Below, piece by piece: positions 36,584-45,481 of a stretch of DNA of 64,000 bases. Each line of letters begins with the position of its first letter. Positions within the stretch are counted from its first letter, which is position 1. The position numbers and the translations under genes were made by a program. Source of the stretch: Nocardiopsis sp. TSRI0078 (GTDB lineage: Bacteria > Actinomycetota > Actinomycetes > Streptosporangiales > Streptosporangiaceae); NCBI RefSeq assembly GCF_001905145.1, contig NZ_LWLB01000032.1:160622-224621 (forward strand), read 5' to 3'. Under the pieces are notes generated by a model. It saw only the letters and a list, made by a program, of their open reading frames with translations. It was not told the origin of the DNA and searched no databases.

Positions 36584-36609
36584 GTCCGGGCCGCTCCCGC
36601 GGCCCGGAC
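36584..36609. terminator. Perfect 11-bp terminator hairpin
   Basis: GTCCGGGCCGC and GCGGCCCGGAC pair perfectly around a TCCC loop, between the convergent unknown gene and the AztD-like gene. Confidence 0.75.
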
Positions 36610-36701
36610 GGATCCGACGGCCGGGAAGGCCGGGGGAGGAGCCCGAAGGCCCCTCCCCGGCCGGCGGCGTCCACCACCGGCGCGGATATCCGGTCCTCCG
36701 G

Positions 36702-37892
36702 CTAGGGTGTGACCCCGCTCAGCTCGTTGGGCGCCTGCTCCAGGGTCACCGAGGCGGTGACCTCACCGGACTCCAGGTCCAGGGAGTGGACCTGCTTCGT
36801 GGCGGGGTCGCTCACGTAGGCGGTGCCGCCGCGCACGAACAGGGCCGGGCGGGGCTGCTGCCACTCCAGCGGCTCCCGCCACTCGTCCATCACCTCGACA
36901 CTGTCCACGACCTCGCCCGCCTCGGGGTCGATCACGTGCAGGCCGCCGTCGGTGCCCAGGACCAGGGCCTCGCCGCCGGGCCCGCGGCCCAGGGAGCGGA
37001 AGGTGTAGCTGGCGGGCAGGTCGACCAGGCTCAGGCTCGCGTCCGCGGTGTCGACGAGGGCGATCCGCTCGGGACGCTCCAGTTCGGCGTCGGGGTCGGT
37101 CTTGTAGTCGCCCAGGACGACCGACGACTCCTCGCTCCCGGCCTGGTTGCCGATGCGCCCGTAGCCGTCGGGGCTGTCCACCTTGGTGAACCCGCCCTCC
37201 CGGTAGATCAGGACGCCGTCCTCGCAGCCGATGACGACCGTCTCGCCCCCCGCGGTGCTCTCGCCGTGGACGCCCGGGCACTCCTCGCTGCGGGCGACCT
37301 CCTCCCCGGCGGCGTCCAGGACGACGGCGCCGACGCGCTCCTCCTCGTCGCCGAGGGTCAGGAGCAGCTCGCCGTTCGCCAGCTCGACGGCCACGCCGTG
37401 GTGGGCCTCCTCGGCCGTGCGGACGTCGGTCTCGGGCAGGCCGTCGCCGAGGGAGCCGGTGTCGAAGGAGGTGATCTCGCCGCTGCCGTCGGCGAACAGG
37501 ACCGTCCTGCCCGCGTGCCGGACGACGTGGCCGGGGGAGTCGGCGGGGAAGAGGGTGTCGGTCAGCTCCGCGCCGACGGCGTCCAGGACCTGGAAGCCCT
37601 CCGAGGTGGAGACGAGCACGTGCCGCTCGTCACCGGCCGGGTTGATCCGGTTGAACCCCTCCAACGGGATGTCGCCGACGACCTCGAGGGTCTGGCCGTC
37701 CAGGACGTACAGGCCGCCGTCGTAGGTGGTCACGACAGGGTCGTCGGCGACGGCCGCGGCCGCGGCCCGGTCCTCGCCGCCCTGCTCCCGCGGGGCGTCC
37801 TCCCCGGTGCCGCACGCCGTCAGCAGCAGTCCGGCGGACAGCAGCACGGGCGGTACCGCCCTGGGGGCGGGACGGGGTGATGGTGTGTTCAT
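36702..37892 (-). CDS. AztD-like beta-propeller lipoprotein (second copy)
   Basis: A 396-residue lipoprotein. The signal peptide ends LLLTAC (lipobox) near residue 26, after which seven-bladed propeller repeats follow (VVTTYDGGLYVLDGQTLEV, NGELLLTLGD, TVVIGCEDGVLIY, GGLHVIDPEAGEV, GTAYVSDPATKQVHSLDLES). It is the last gene of the aztB-D-C group and parallels the AztD at 39021, but it lacks that protein's His-rich N-terminus and ends differently. A zinc chaperone or accessory role is inferred from context. Spacing to aztC is 88 bases. Confidence 0.72.
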   Translation of the reverse strand: MNTPSPRPAPRAVPPVLLSAGLLLTACGTGEDAPREQGGEDRAAAAAVADDPVVTTYDGGLYVLDGQTLEVVGDIPLEGFNRINPAGDERHVLVSTSEGFQVLDAVGAELTDTLFPADSPGHVVRHAGRTVLFADGSGEITSFDTGSLGDGLPETDVRTAEEAHHGVAVELANGELLLTLGDEEERVGAVVLDAAGEEVARSEECPGVHGESTAGGETVVIGCEDGVLIYREGGFTKVDSPDGYGRIGNQAGSEESSVVLGDYKTDPDAELERPERIALVDTADASLSLVDLPASYTFRSLGRGPGGEALVLGTDGGLHVIDPEAGEVVDSVEVMDEWREPLEWQQPRPALFVRGGTAYVSDPATKQVHSLDLESGEVTASVTLEQAPNELSGVTP

Positions 37893-37980
37893 GGGGTCTT
37901 CTCCGTCGCTCTCTCGGGGTCTCGGGGGGAACGCGGTCGGCCGGGCGGCCGCCGCGGGGGTGCCGGGGACCGGGCCCCGG

Positions 37981-39015
37981 TCACTCGCCACGCAGTCCGG
38001 TGGCGATGGACTCGGTGTTGGCGCGCATCATCTCCAGGTAGGTGGCCGCGCCCTGCCCCTCCTCGCTCAGGGACTCGGAGAACAGGGGGACGACCTCGAC
38101 GCGCGTCCCCGCCTCCTCGGCCATGACGGTGGCCAGGCGGTCGGGCTGGGAGGAGTCGGCGAACACGGCGTTCACGCCCGCCTCGTGCACGGCGTCGGAC
38201 AGGGACTTGAGGTCGGAGGTGCTCGGCGAGGCCAGGGTGGTGCCGCTGGGGATCACGGTGCCGATGACCTCGAAGCCGTAGCGCTGGGCGAGGTAGCCGA
38301 AGACGTGGTGGTTGGTCACCAGCTTGCGGTCCTCCTCGGGGACCGCCGCGAACTCCGCGGCCATCCACGCGTCGAGTTCCTCCAGCTCGGCGGTGTAGGC
38401 CGCGGCGTTGGCGCGTACGGTGTCGGCGTCCACGCCGCCGACCTGCTCGACGACGTGTTCGGCGATCAGGTCGACCGCCAGGACGACCCGCCGCGGATCG
38501 GTCCAAAAGTGCGGGTCGGGCTCGCCCGCGCTCTCGTTGCCCGCCTCCGCCGACGCGTCCCCGTGCCCGTTCTCCCCCTGGTCGTGCTCCCCGTGCGCGC
38601 GCTCCTCGTGGCCGTGCCCCTCATGGCCGTGCTCCGCGGGGGCGAAGGAGAGGGGGTTCACGCCCGCGCCGACCTCCAGGGCGGGCACCCCGGCCTCCTC
38701 CGCCGCCGCGACGTTGCGCAGCACCCCCTCCTCCAGGCCGAGGCCGTTGTAGACCACGAGCGCCGCGTTCTCGACGACGGCGGCCTCCCGTGCGGAGAGG
38801 GCGAAGGAGTGGGGGTCGGCGTTGGGCCTCATCAGGACGGTGACCTCGGCCTGGTCGCCCACGACCTCCCGGGTGATGTCGCCCAGGATGTTGGTGGTCA
38901 CCACGATCCCCCCGCCGGTGTCCGCCCCGGGCGTGCAGGCGGCCGACCCCAGGAGGGCGGCTCCCGCCAGTGCGGCCGCGGTCATCCTGGACAGGAGTGC
39001 CGGTGGTGTGGTCAT
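37981..39015 (-). CDS. aztC: Zinc ABC transporter substrate-binding protein AztC
   Basis: A 344-residue lipoprotein (signal peptide ending GSAACT) of the cluster A-I metal-binding family. Zinc ligands are visible as NADPHSFALS (His), DPHFWTDP (His), TNHHVFGY (His) and VFADSSQ (Asp). Between the first two lies a long flexible His-rich loop with repeated HGHE/HGE units (about residues 127-150). It captures Zn2+ outside the membrane and delivers it to AztB. It follows the AztD gene by five bases. Confidence 0.92.
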   Translation of the reverse strand: MTTPPALLSRMTAAALAGAALLGSAACTPGADTGGGIVVTTNILGDITREVVGDQAEVTVLMRPNADPHSFALSAREAAVVENAALVVYNGLGLEEGVLRNVAAAEEAGVPALEVGAGVNPLSFAPAEHGHEGHGHEERAHGEHDQGENGHGDASAEAGNESAGEPDPHFWTDPRRVVLAVDLIAEHVVEQVGGVDADTVRANAAAYTAELEELDAWMAAEFAAVPEEDRKLVTNHHVFGYLAQRYGFEVIGTVIPSGTTLASPSTSDLKSLSDAVHEAGVNAVFADSSQPDRLATVMAEEAGTRVEVVPLFSESLSEEGQGAATYLEMMRANTESIATGLRGE

Positions 39016-39020
39016 GGGGG

Positions 39021-40220
39021 TCACCGTCCCGTCTCGACCATGAGGTGCGGCGTGATCCCCGTCTCCAGGGTCCGCGCCACGCGCAGGTCGTCGTTGTAGT
39101 CGATCTCGTGCACGACCCCGCCTTCGGCGTCGTTGACGTAGGCGCGGCTGGTGTCCGCCCGGATGACGGGGGCGTGTTCGGCGCCGGTCCCGTCGAGCAG
39201 GGCGGTGGAGGCGTTCTCCTCCCCCGTCCGCGGATCCAGGGAGTGCAGGACGCCGTCCCCGGTCAGGGCCAGGACGGGGGCGCCCGCGCCGACCGCGGTC
39301 ACGGCCACGGCGCCGGGCAGGTCCAGCCGCCTCCACCCCGGTTCGGCCAGGTCCAGGACCCAGACCTCCCCCTCGGTCGAGACGGAGGCCAGGGTCGCGG
39401 AGCCGGGGCGGTGGTGGAACTCCTCGGTCCGCCCCCGCGCGCCGTCGGGGTGGGGGAGCACCGCGCTCGTGATCTCTCCGCCGTCCTCGGTGACGTGGAG
39501 GGTGCCGTCGGCGCAGCCGATCACCGCACCGCGCCGGGTGAGGGCCTGGCCGCGGGGCTCGGCGCAGGTGTGGTCGAGGAGCCGGCCGGGGGAGCCGTCG
39601 CGGTCGTGGACCCTGACGCCGCCCTCCGGCCCGCCCCCGGCCACCAGGAGGCGGCCCGCGAAGGGCAGGACCGCCCCGGAGCCGTCGGGTACGGACACGG
39701 CCGTCTCGACCGTCCCCTCCTCCAGGGCGGCACGGTCCAGCACGGCGGCTCCGCCTTGGCCGGTGAGGGCGGTGAGGGCGGTGTCCGTGGACGTCCCGAG
39801 CGCGACGAGGCCCTCCAGGGGTCCCACGGAGCGGACGCCCGCCCGGTAGTAGTGGCTGTGGTCCCCGTGGTCGACGGTCCACGCGCCGCCGTCCACGACG
39901 TGGGTCGTCCGGTCATCGGATGACGACAGGTAGGCGAAGCGGCCGTCGCCGGCGATGCCGTCGACGCCCTCCACGGGATCGAGTTCCGTGGTCTGCCCGG
40001 TGATCAGGTCGAGCACCCGGACCTCGCCGCTGCCGGCGTCGGCGACCACGAGGCGCGACTGGGGCTCGGCGCTCTCCTGCGCTCCCTCGACGTGGCCGTG
40101 CGGGGCCTCCTCCGTGGTCCCGGCGGAGCCGCGGGCCTCCTCGCCCGCGCAACCGGTCGCGAGGAGGAGGGCGGACAGCCCGGCCGCGCCCAGCGCGGTG
40201 GTGCGGTGTTCACGCGTCAT
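39021..40220 (-). CDS. aztD: Zinc metallochaperone AztD
   Basis: A 399-residue lipoprotein with signal peptide ending LLATGC. The N-terminal region has the metal-binding stretches APHGHVEG and DHGDHSHYYR. Propeller repeats follow (RLVVADAGSGEVRVLDLI, GEVWVLDLAEPG, GVLHSLDPRTG) and the typical ending AYVNDAEGGVVHEIDYNDD, then MVETGR. AztD of Paracoccus hands zinc to AztC in the periplasm; here both are probably lipid-anchored. Its ATG overlaps the end of aztB by eleven bases. Confidence 0.88.
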   Translation of the reverse strand: MTREHRTTALGAAGLSALLLATGCAGEEARGSAGTTEEAPHGHVEGAQESAEPQSRLVVADAGSGEVRVLDLITGQTTELDPVEGVDGIAGDGRFAYLSSSDDRTTHVVDGGAWTVDHGDHSHYYRAGVRSVGPLEGLVALGTSTDTALTALTGQGGAAVLDRAALEEGTVETAVSVPDGSGAVLPFAGRLLVAGGGPEGGVRVHDRDGSPGRLLDHTCAEPRGQALTRRGAVIGCADGTLHVTEDGGEITSAVLPHPDGARGRTEEFHHRPGSATLASVSTEGEVWVLDLAEPGWRRLDLPGAVAVTAVGAGAPVLALTGDGVLHSLDPRTGEENASTALLDGTGAEHAPVIRADTSRAYVNDAEGGVVHEIDYNDDLRVARTLETGITPHLMVETGR

Positions 40221-41115
40221 GCGTCACCGGCCTCTTTCGTGTGTAGGGGTTCTCTCGGGGATGCGGGGTCGGGGGAGGTGAAGGGGGTCTGGGCGCCCTG
40301 AGGCGGGAGCGCGCGGCGGCGGCGCACGCCGAGGCGAAGAAGAGGGCCGTGGCCACGGCGGTGATGGTGGCCCCGGCCGCCGTCTCCCAGTGCCAGGACG
40401 CGAGGAGGCCGAGGAGGACGGAGGCGCTGCCGAGCACGGCCGCGCCCAGCATGATCGCGGGAACGCTGCGCGCCCACAGGGCCGCCGCCGCGGGGGGAGC
40501 GATGAGCAGCCCGAACACCAGCAGGGTGCCGACCACGTGGAACGAGGCGACCACGGCCAGGGTGACCAGGCCGAGCAGGACCCCGTGGGCCGTCCGGGGC
40601 GCCAGCCCCAGGGTGTGGGCCTTGCGGGGGTCGAAGGCCAGCGCGAGGAACGCCCGGTGCCCCGCGGCCGCGACCACCAGGGCCACGGCCAGGGCGGCGC
40701 CCAGGTGGACCAGGTCGCGCTCGCGCACCGCCAGGACGTCCCCGAAGAGGAAGCCCGTGAGGTCGACCGCGAAGGAGGCGGAGTGGGAGACGGTGATCAC
40801 GCCGACCGAGAGCATCCCGACGAAGAGCAGTCCGATGCTCGTGTCCTGTGACAGCCGTGACGAGCGGCCCAGAGCCGTGACTCCCGCCGCCATCGCCCCG
40901 GCGGCCAGGGCCGCCCCGAGCATCACGCTCTGGCCGAGCAGGGAGGCCAGCGCCACCCCGGGCAGCATGCCGTGCGACATCGCGTCGCCGAGGAAGGCCA
41001 TGCCGCGCAGGACCACCCAGGTTCCGGCGATCGCGCAGATGAGGGAGACCAGGATCCCGCCCCACAGCGCGCGTTGGACGAACACGACCCCGAACGGATC
41101 GAACAGAGCTTCCAT
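40210..41115 (-). CDS. aztB: Zinc ABC transporter permease AztB
   Basis: A 301-residue integral membrane protein of the ABC-3 metal permease family (ZnuB-like) with about eight helices. MEALFDPFGVVFVQRALWGG, GMAFLGDAMSHGMLPGVAL and TLLVFGLLIAPPAAAAL are the typical segments; the last 35 residues form a Pro/Arg-rich cytoplasmic tail. It starts at the ATG 41113-41115 next to the Zur-type palindrome and leads the aztB-aztD-aztC-aztD-like transcript. Confidence 0.92.
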   Translation of the reverse strand: MEALFDPFGVVFVQRALWGGILVSLICAIAGTWVVLRGMAFLGDAMSHGMLPGVALASLLGQSVMLGAALAAGAMAAGVTALGRSSRLSQDTSIGLLFVGMLSVGVITVSHSASFAVDLTGFLFGDVLAVRERDLVHLGAALAVALVVAAAGHRAFLALAFDPRKAHTLGLAPRTAHGVLLGLVTLAVVASFHVVGTLLVFGLLIAPPAAAALWARSVPAIMLGAAVLGSASVLLGLLASWHWETAAGATITAVATALFFASACAAAARSRLRAPRPPSPPPTPHPRENPYTRKRPVTHDA

Positions 41116-41130
41116 GGTGGGACACTGTAC

Positions 41131-41149
41131 AACGATAATCATTATCGTT
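41131..41149. promoter_or_regulatory. Zur-type box between aztB and aztA
   Basis: AACGATAATCATTATCGTT is a perfect 19-bp palindrome (9-bp arms, central C). It matches the look of actinobacterial Fur/Zur boxes (AT-rich ATAATCATTAT core) and covers both divergent promoters: 16 bases from the aztB ATG and 18 from that of aztA. Zinc-dependent repression of both units is the obvious reading, although no zur gene lies in the window. Confidence 0.88.
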
Positions 41150-41166
41150 TCCACATGGGGGTGGAT

Positions 41167-41931
41167 ATGCGGAACGAGACGAACCGGGTGGAACTGGACG
41201 GCGTGTACGCGGGATACGGGAGGCGCGACGTCCTGCGGGGTGTCGACGCGGTGATCCCGCAGGGGAGGGTCACGGCGCTCGTGGGGCCCAACGGCGCGGG
41301 CAAGTCCACGCTGATCGGGCTGCTGGCGGGCACGGTCCGGGCCCGCCGGGGGAGGGTCGTGTCCGCGCGGCGGCCGCGCCCGGCCCTGGTGGCCCAGCGC
41401 AGCGCGGTCTCCGACGCCCTGCCCGTCACGGTGCGCGAGACGGTCGCGATGGGGCGGTGGGCGCACCGGGGATTCTGGCGGCCGCTGACCAGGCGCGACC
41501 GGGACGTGGTGGGCGAGTGCCTCGAACGCATGGGGGTCGCGGACCTGGCCGACCGCCGTCTGGGCGAGCTGTCGGGCGGCCAGCGCCAGCGGGTCCTGGT
41601 CGCCCAGGGGCTGGCCCAGGAGGCGGACCTCCTCCTCCTGGACGAGCCGTCGGCGGGGCTGGACCACCGCTCCCAGGAGCGGGTCCGCCGCGTCCTGGCG
41701 CAGGTCGGCGCCGACGGGACGACCGTCGTCCACGCGACCCACGACCCCCGGGAGGCGCTGGGCGCCGGGCACTGCCTCGTGCTGGCGGACGGGCTGGTCG
41801 CGGCCTCCGGTCCGCCCGAGGACGTCGCCTGGGCCTGGGACGCGGCCCGGGGGCGGGGCGGCACGCACCCCGTGGAGCCGGTCGGTCCCGGGGTGCCCCT
41901 CGTGGGACCTCCCGTGTCCGGGGGCTCATGA
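41167..41931 (+). CDS. aztA: Zinc ABC transporter ATPase AztA
   Basis: A 254-residue ABC ATPase. Walker A is GPNGAGKST near residue 40, the signature LSGGQRQRV near 136, Walker B LLLLDEPSAG near 154 and the H-loop HATHDP near 185. It powers zinc import through AztB. I chose ATG 41167 because GGGGGTGGAT precedes it; ATG 41155 in the same frame is possible. Only this component lies on the plus strand, across the Zur box from aztB. Confidence 0.92.
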   Translation: MRNETNRVELDGVYAGYGRRDVLRGVDAVIPQGRVTALVGPNGAGKSTLIGLLAGTVRARRGRVVSARRPRPALVAQRSAVSDALPVTVRETVAMGRWAHRGFWRPLTRRDRDVVGECLERMGVADLADRRLGELSGGQRQRVLVAQGLAQEADLLLLDEPSAGLDHRSQERVRRVLAQVGADGTTVVHATHDPREALGAGHCLVLADGLVAASGPPEDVAWAWDAARGRGGTHPVEPVGPGVPLVGPPVSGGS

Positions 41932-42165
41932 GGGAGGACGCCCCGCAAGGCCGGCTCCGGCGCCTTTCGGCGGAAGGCGTGCAGGTGGAGCGGCGGTGAG
42001 CACGTCGGGCCGCGGCACACGCCTGGTGGTGCGGCTGCCCGGCACCGGCCGTGGCCCACGCCGCACGTCCGCCGGCGGGGCACGCCTGCGCACGCCTCAC
42101 CGGGGCTCGCCACGGGTCCGTGCTGGTACTGGGTTGGATGCGGTGCGCGGGGGTAGGCGCAGGAC

Positions 42166-42687
42166 ATGATCGGACGTCTGTTGTGGCAGGGCTTGGCCGC
42201 CGGGTCCATGGGGGCGGTGGTGATGACCCTGGGAGAGAAGGCGGAGCAGGGGCTGACCGGGCGCCCCGACTCGTATGTGCCCGCGCGGACCCTCCAGCGC
42301 GTGACGGGGGCGGCCGAGCGGCCCGGGCCCCCACCGGTTCCGGTGAACTGGGCCATGCACTTCGGCCAGGCGGCGGCGCTGGGGGTGCTGCGCTCGGCGA
42401 TGGCGCACGCCGGCCTCCGGGGTCCGTGGTCCTCGGCCATGTTCTCCGTCGTCAGGCTGACCGCCGACCAACTCCTGGAGAACGCCACCGGCGTCGGCGC
42501 GCCCCCGCAGACCTGGCCGCGCCCGGAACTGGCCGTGGACCTGCTGCACAAGACGGTCTACGGATTCACCACCGGTGTCGTCGCGGACGCTCTCGCCGCC
42601 CGCTCCGGGCCCGGACCCGGGCAGCGCCACGCCCGGGTCCGGCCGGGCCGCCACACCGACGTCGGACCGCTTTCCCCCGGGGCCTGA
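42166..42687 (+). CDS. Conserved actinobacterial membrane protein of unknown function
   Basis: A 173-residue protein. The N-terminal LLWQGLAAGSMGAVVMTLGEKAEQGLTGRPDSYVP and later MHFGQAAALGVLRSAMAHAGLRGPWSSAMFSVVRLTADQ, each broken by polar turns, suggest three or four membrane-seeking helices. The motif NATGVGAPPQTWP and LLHKTVYGF are conserved in proteins I have seen from many actinobacteria, but no function is known. The C-terminal tail is Arg/Gly/Pro-rich. The 230 bases after aztA contain no gene. Confidence 0.7.
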   Translation: MIGRLLWQGLAAGSMGAVVMTLGEKAEQGLTGRPDSYVPARTLQRVTGAAERPGPPPVPVNWAMHFGQAAALGVLRSAMAHAGLRGPWSSAMFSVVRLTADQLLENATGVGAPPQTWPRPELAVDLLHKTVYGFTTGVVADALAARSGPGPGQRHARVRPGRHTDVGPLSPGA

Positions 42688-42769
42688 CACCGTGCGGCCT
42701 CGGAGCCCCGGCCCAGCATGCGGCCGTCGCCGACCGCTCCGGAGGCCGGTGCCAGGACCGGGGGTTCGC

Positions 42770-43246
42770 TCAGTCCTGGTTCTGCGGTGCGGGCCGGGCG
42801 GCCCGTACCAGGACCAGGGCGGCCTGGAGGGACTCCTCGGCTTCTGCCAGGTCGTCCTCGGTGTGCTCGGAGTCCGGGTCGGCGTGCGCGGCGACGAGGG
42901 CGTGGGCCGCGAACATCGCGGCCTCGGCCGCCGCGCCGGCGCGTGAGGGGGCGGCGTCGGTGGCCCACTGCCAGTCGGCGATGGTGCGCTCCAGACGCCG
43001 GTACAGCAGGGCCTGGCCGAATTCGCGGTCCTGCACGGTGTCGCCCCAGGGGCCCGCCGCGCCGCCGCGTCCGGGCACCGGGGCGGGGCCGGCCCGCATC
43101 TCGCCCGCGGCGATCAGGCTCTCGGCCAGCACGGGTTCGTCCTCGTCCCGGGCGCCGCCGGGCCGGTGTTCGGGGTCGAAGACCGGTGGAAGGCCCAGGG
43201 CCGTCAGCGCGCGCACGATCGGATCCGGACCATCCAAAGTCCACAT
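42770..43246 (-). CDS. Hypothetical acidic protein
   Basis: A 158-residue soluble protein starting at the ATG 43244-43246 behind GAGGCGGAA. It opens MWTLDGPDPIVRALTALGL and ends in a long helical region rich in Ala and Glu (AAAEAAMFAAHALVAAHAD, DDLAEAEESLQAALVLVRAA). The layout could be an alpha-helical adaptor. I recognise no family and the neighbours give no hint. Confidence 0.65.
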   Translation of the reverse strand: MWTLDGPDPIVRALTALGLPPVFDPEHRPGGARDEDEPVLAESLIAAGEMRAGPAPVPGRGGAAGPWGDTVQDREFGQALLYRRLERTIADWQWATDAAPSRAGAAAEAAMFAAHALVAAHADPDSEHTEDDLAEAEESLQAALVLVRAARPAPQNQD

Positions 43247-43821
43247 GACTTCCGCCTCTTGACCATTTGTTGACCGTTGTCGGAGAGGGCCTTCCCTGAT
43301 CGCCGACAATCCATTCCTCGGATCAGGGCAGAACGGCAGGAAACGGAAGACGCGAGGACTCCGTCGGACACAGCGGAACCCGTGGACTCACGCGACTCCC
43401 AGGGCACACGACCCCCATAAGTCCCACGCGTCTCCCACTCCCCGGTGCAGCCCGCACGGCTTCCGGCACCTGCGTTCTCCTGTGCCCCCACCGGCCCCGC
43501 ATGATAGACGGTGCATCCGCGTCCGGCCGCGGTGACCGCCCACGCCGCCGCACGATCGCCAGGAGGGGCGGCATCGGCGCCCCACCGCCGGTCAGCGATG
43601 ACGGCGGGCACGGAGGGGCCCGGTGCGGACGGCGGGACGCCGGACCGTGTACCCTCCCGTTTGCTCGGCGATCGGCACCGCGCGGAGGAGGACCGTCCCG
43701 TCGCAGGCGGGGAGGCCGGGCCCCGGGCGGAGGCCGGCGTACGGCCGGACGGAGGGCGGACACGCACACGGGAGGTCGCGCCCTTCCGCCCCGAACGAGA
43801 CACCGACGAAGCGAAGGGGAC
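43247..43821. other. 575-bp gap without a credible gene
   Basis: This stretch lies between divergent genes. It has an AT-richer first 100 bases and CCCTGATC / GATCAGGG inverted arms (43294-43301 and 43321-43328). Frames here show no codon bias and no motif. It probably holds the promoters for both flanking genes. A GAAGGGGA ribosome site ends it. Confidence 0.5.
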
Positions 43822-45393
43822 ATGGAACCCGCCTTCATCGTGGCCGCGCTCGCCGGAGGCCTCACGGCCCTGGCACTGCGCCTGCCCCCCATGGTCGGTT
43901 TCCTGGCGGCGGGGTTCGTCCTCAACGCCCTGGGCTACGGCCTCACACCGGCGCTCGGGACCGTCGCCGACCTCGGCGTCACCCTGCTGCTCTTCAGCAT
44001 CGGGCTGAAACTGGACGTGCGCTCCCTGCTGCACCGCCAGGTGTGGGGGACCGCCACCGTCCACATGCTCGCCTCCACACTGTCGATCGCCGTGTTCGTC
44101 GGGGCGCTGAAGTTCACGGGGCTGTCACTCCTCCAGGGCACCGGCTGGCCGACACTGCTCCTGCTGGGCTTCGCCCTGTCCTTCTCCAGCACGGTGTTCG
44201 CCGTCAAGGTCCTGGAGGCGCGCAGCGAGTCCGGATCGCTCTACGGGCGCCTGGCCATCGGCGTGCTCGTCATGCAGGACGTGTTCGCCGTCGTGTTCCT
44301 CTCCGCCTTCTCGGGGGCGCCTCCCACTCCCTGGGCGCTGCTCCTGTTCCTCCTGCTGCCCGCGGCCCCGGTGCTGCGGTACCTGCTGGACCGGATCGGT
44401 CACGGGGAGGTGCAGGTGCTCTTCGGCGTGGCCACGGCCCTGGTGGCGGGTTACGCCCTGTTCGACCTGGTGGGCCTCAAGGGCGACCTGGGCGCGCTGG
44501 TCCTCGGCCTCCTGCTCGCTCCGTCGGCCAACGCCGCGCCCCTGGCCAAGTCCCTGCTGTCGGTGAAGGAACTCCTGCTCGTCGGATTCTTCCTGAGCAT
44601 CGGCCTCACCGCCCTGCCCACCGGAGAGACCCTGCTGGCGGCGCTGCTCCTGCTCCTGCTGGTCCCGCTCAAGGCGGTGCTCTTCACGGCGCTGTTCCTG
44701 CGCTCCCGCCTGCGCTACCGCACCTCCCTGCTCGCGGGTATGGCCCTGGGCAACTTCTCCGAGTTCGGCCTCATCGTCGGAGCGGTGGCGGCCTCCCAGG
44801 GATGGCTGTCGGACGAATGGCTGGTGGTGCTGGCCCTCGCGGTGGCGCTCAGCTTCGCCGCCTCGGCGCCGCTGAACACGTGGGGAGAGTCCGTCTACCG
44901 GGCGTCCGCGCCGAGGCTGGGCCGGTACGAGCGCCCCGACCTCCTGGAGAGCGACCGGCCCATCGACATCGGCGACGCCCGTGCGGTGGTCCTGGGCATG
45001 GGACGCGTCGGACGCGGCGCCTACGACCGGCTGGTCGAGGAGCACATGGTTCCGGCGGTGGGGGTGGAGCACGATCCCGCCACCGTGGCCGGACTGCGCG
45101 CACGGGGATACCGGGTGCTGGAGGGCGACGCCACCGACTCCGACTTCTGGGAGCGCCTCAGCCTCGACCCGGAGGTGGAGCTGATCGTGCTGGCCATGCC
45201 GCACCAGCGGGGAAACCTGGCGGCGCTGGACCAGCTCCGCGGAACGGACTGCCGGGCGAGGATCGCGGGAGTGGTCACCCACGAGGACGAGATCGCGCAG
45301 TTGTACGAACGGGGCGCCGACGCGGTCTTCCACCTGTACGGCGAGGCGGGGCGCGCCCTGGTCGACGACGCCCTGAGGCGCCCCGCCACCTGA
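43822..45393 (+). CDS. CPA2-type (Kef-like) cation/proton antiporter with TrkA-N domain
   Basis: A 523-residue protein. About twelve helices fill residues 1-365 (LGVTLLLFSIGLKLDVRSL, LGFALSFSSTVFAVKVLE, IGVLVMQDVFAVVFL, LGALVLGLLLAPSANAAPL). The FSSTVF and QD segments are the ion-path motifs of the CPA2 family. A cytoplasmic TrkA-N Rossmann domain begins at ARAVVLGMGRVGRGAYD and contains GDATDSDFWERL, a nucleotide-binding pattern. It probably exports K+ or Na+ in exchange for H+. No KefF-like or glutathione partner is adjacent. Confidence 0.88.
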   Translation: MEPAFIVAALAGGLTALALRLPPMVGFLAAGFVLNALGYGLTPALGTVADLGVTLLLFSIGLKLDVRSLLHRQVWGTATVHMLASTLSIAVFVGALKFTGLSLLQGTGWPTLLLLGFALSFSSTVFAVKVLEARSESGSLYGRLAIGVLVMQDVFAVVFLSAFSGAPPTPWALLLFLLLPAAPVLRYLLDRIGHGEVQVLFGVATALVAGYALFDLVGLKGDLGALVLGLLLAPSANAAPLAKSLLSVKELLLVGFFLSIGLTALPTGETLLAALLLLLLVPLKAVLFTALFLRSRLRYRTSLLAGMALGNFSEFGLIVGAVAASQGWLSDEWLVVLALAVALSFAASAPLNTWGESVYRASAPRLGRYERPDLLESDRPIDIGDARAVVLGMGRVGRGAYDRLVEEHMVPAVGVEHDPATVAGLRARGYRVLEGDATDSDFWERLSLDPEVELIVLAMPHQRGNLAALDQLRGTDCRARIAGVVTHEDEIAQLYERGADAVFHLYGEAGRALVDDALRRPAT

Positions 45394-45481
45394 CCCCGGC
45401 GGTGGCTGGCGCGGCGGTCCCGCACGGCTTCCGGGGCCGGTGTCCGCCGTGCGTCTCCCCGGTCCCGCACGGCACGGCGGC

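Noticed and set aside
43294..43328. CCCTGATC/GATCAGGG as an operator
   Set aside because: Eight-base arms 19 bases apart in a long intergenic gap with no regulator adjacent; too weak to call.
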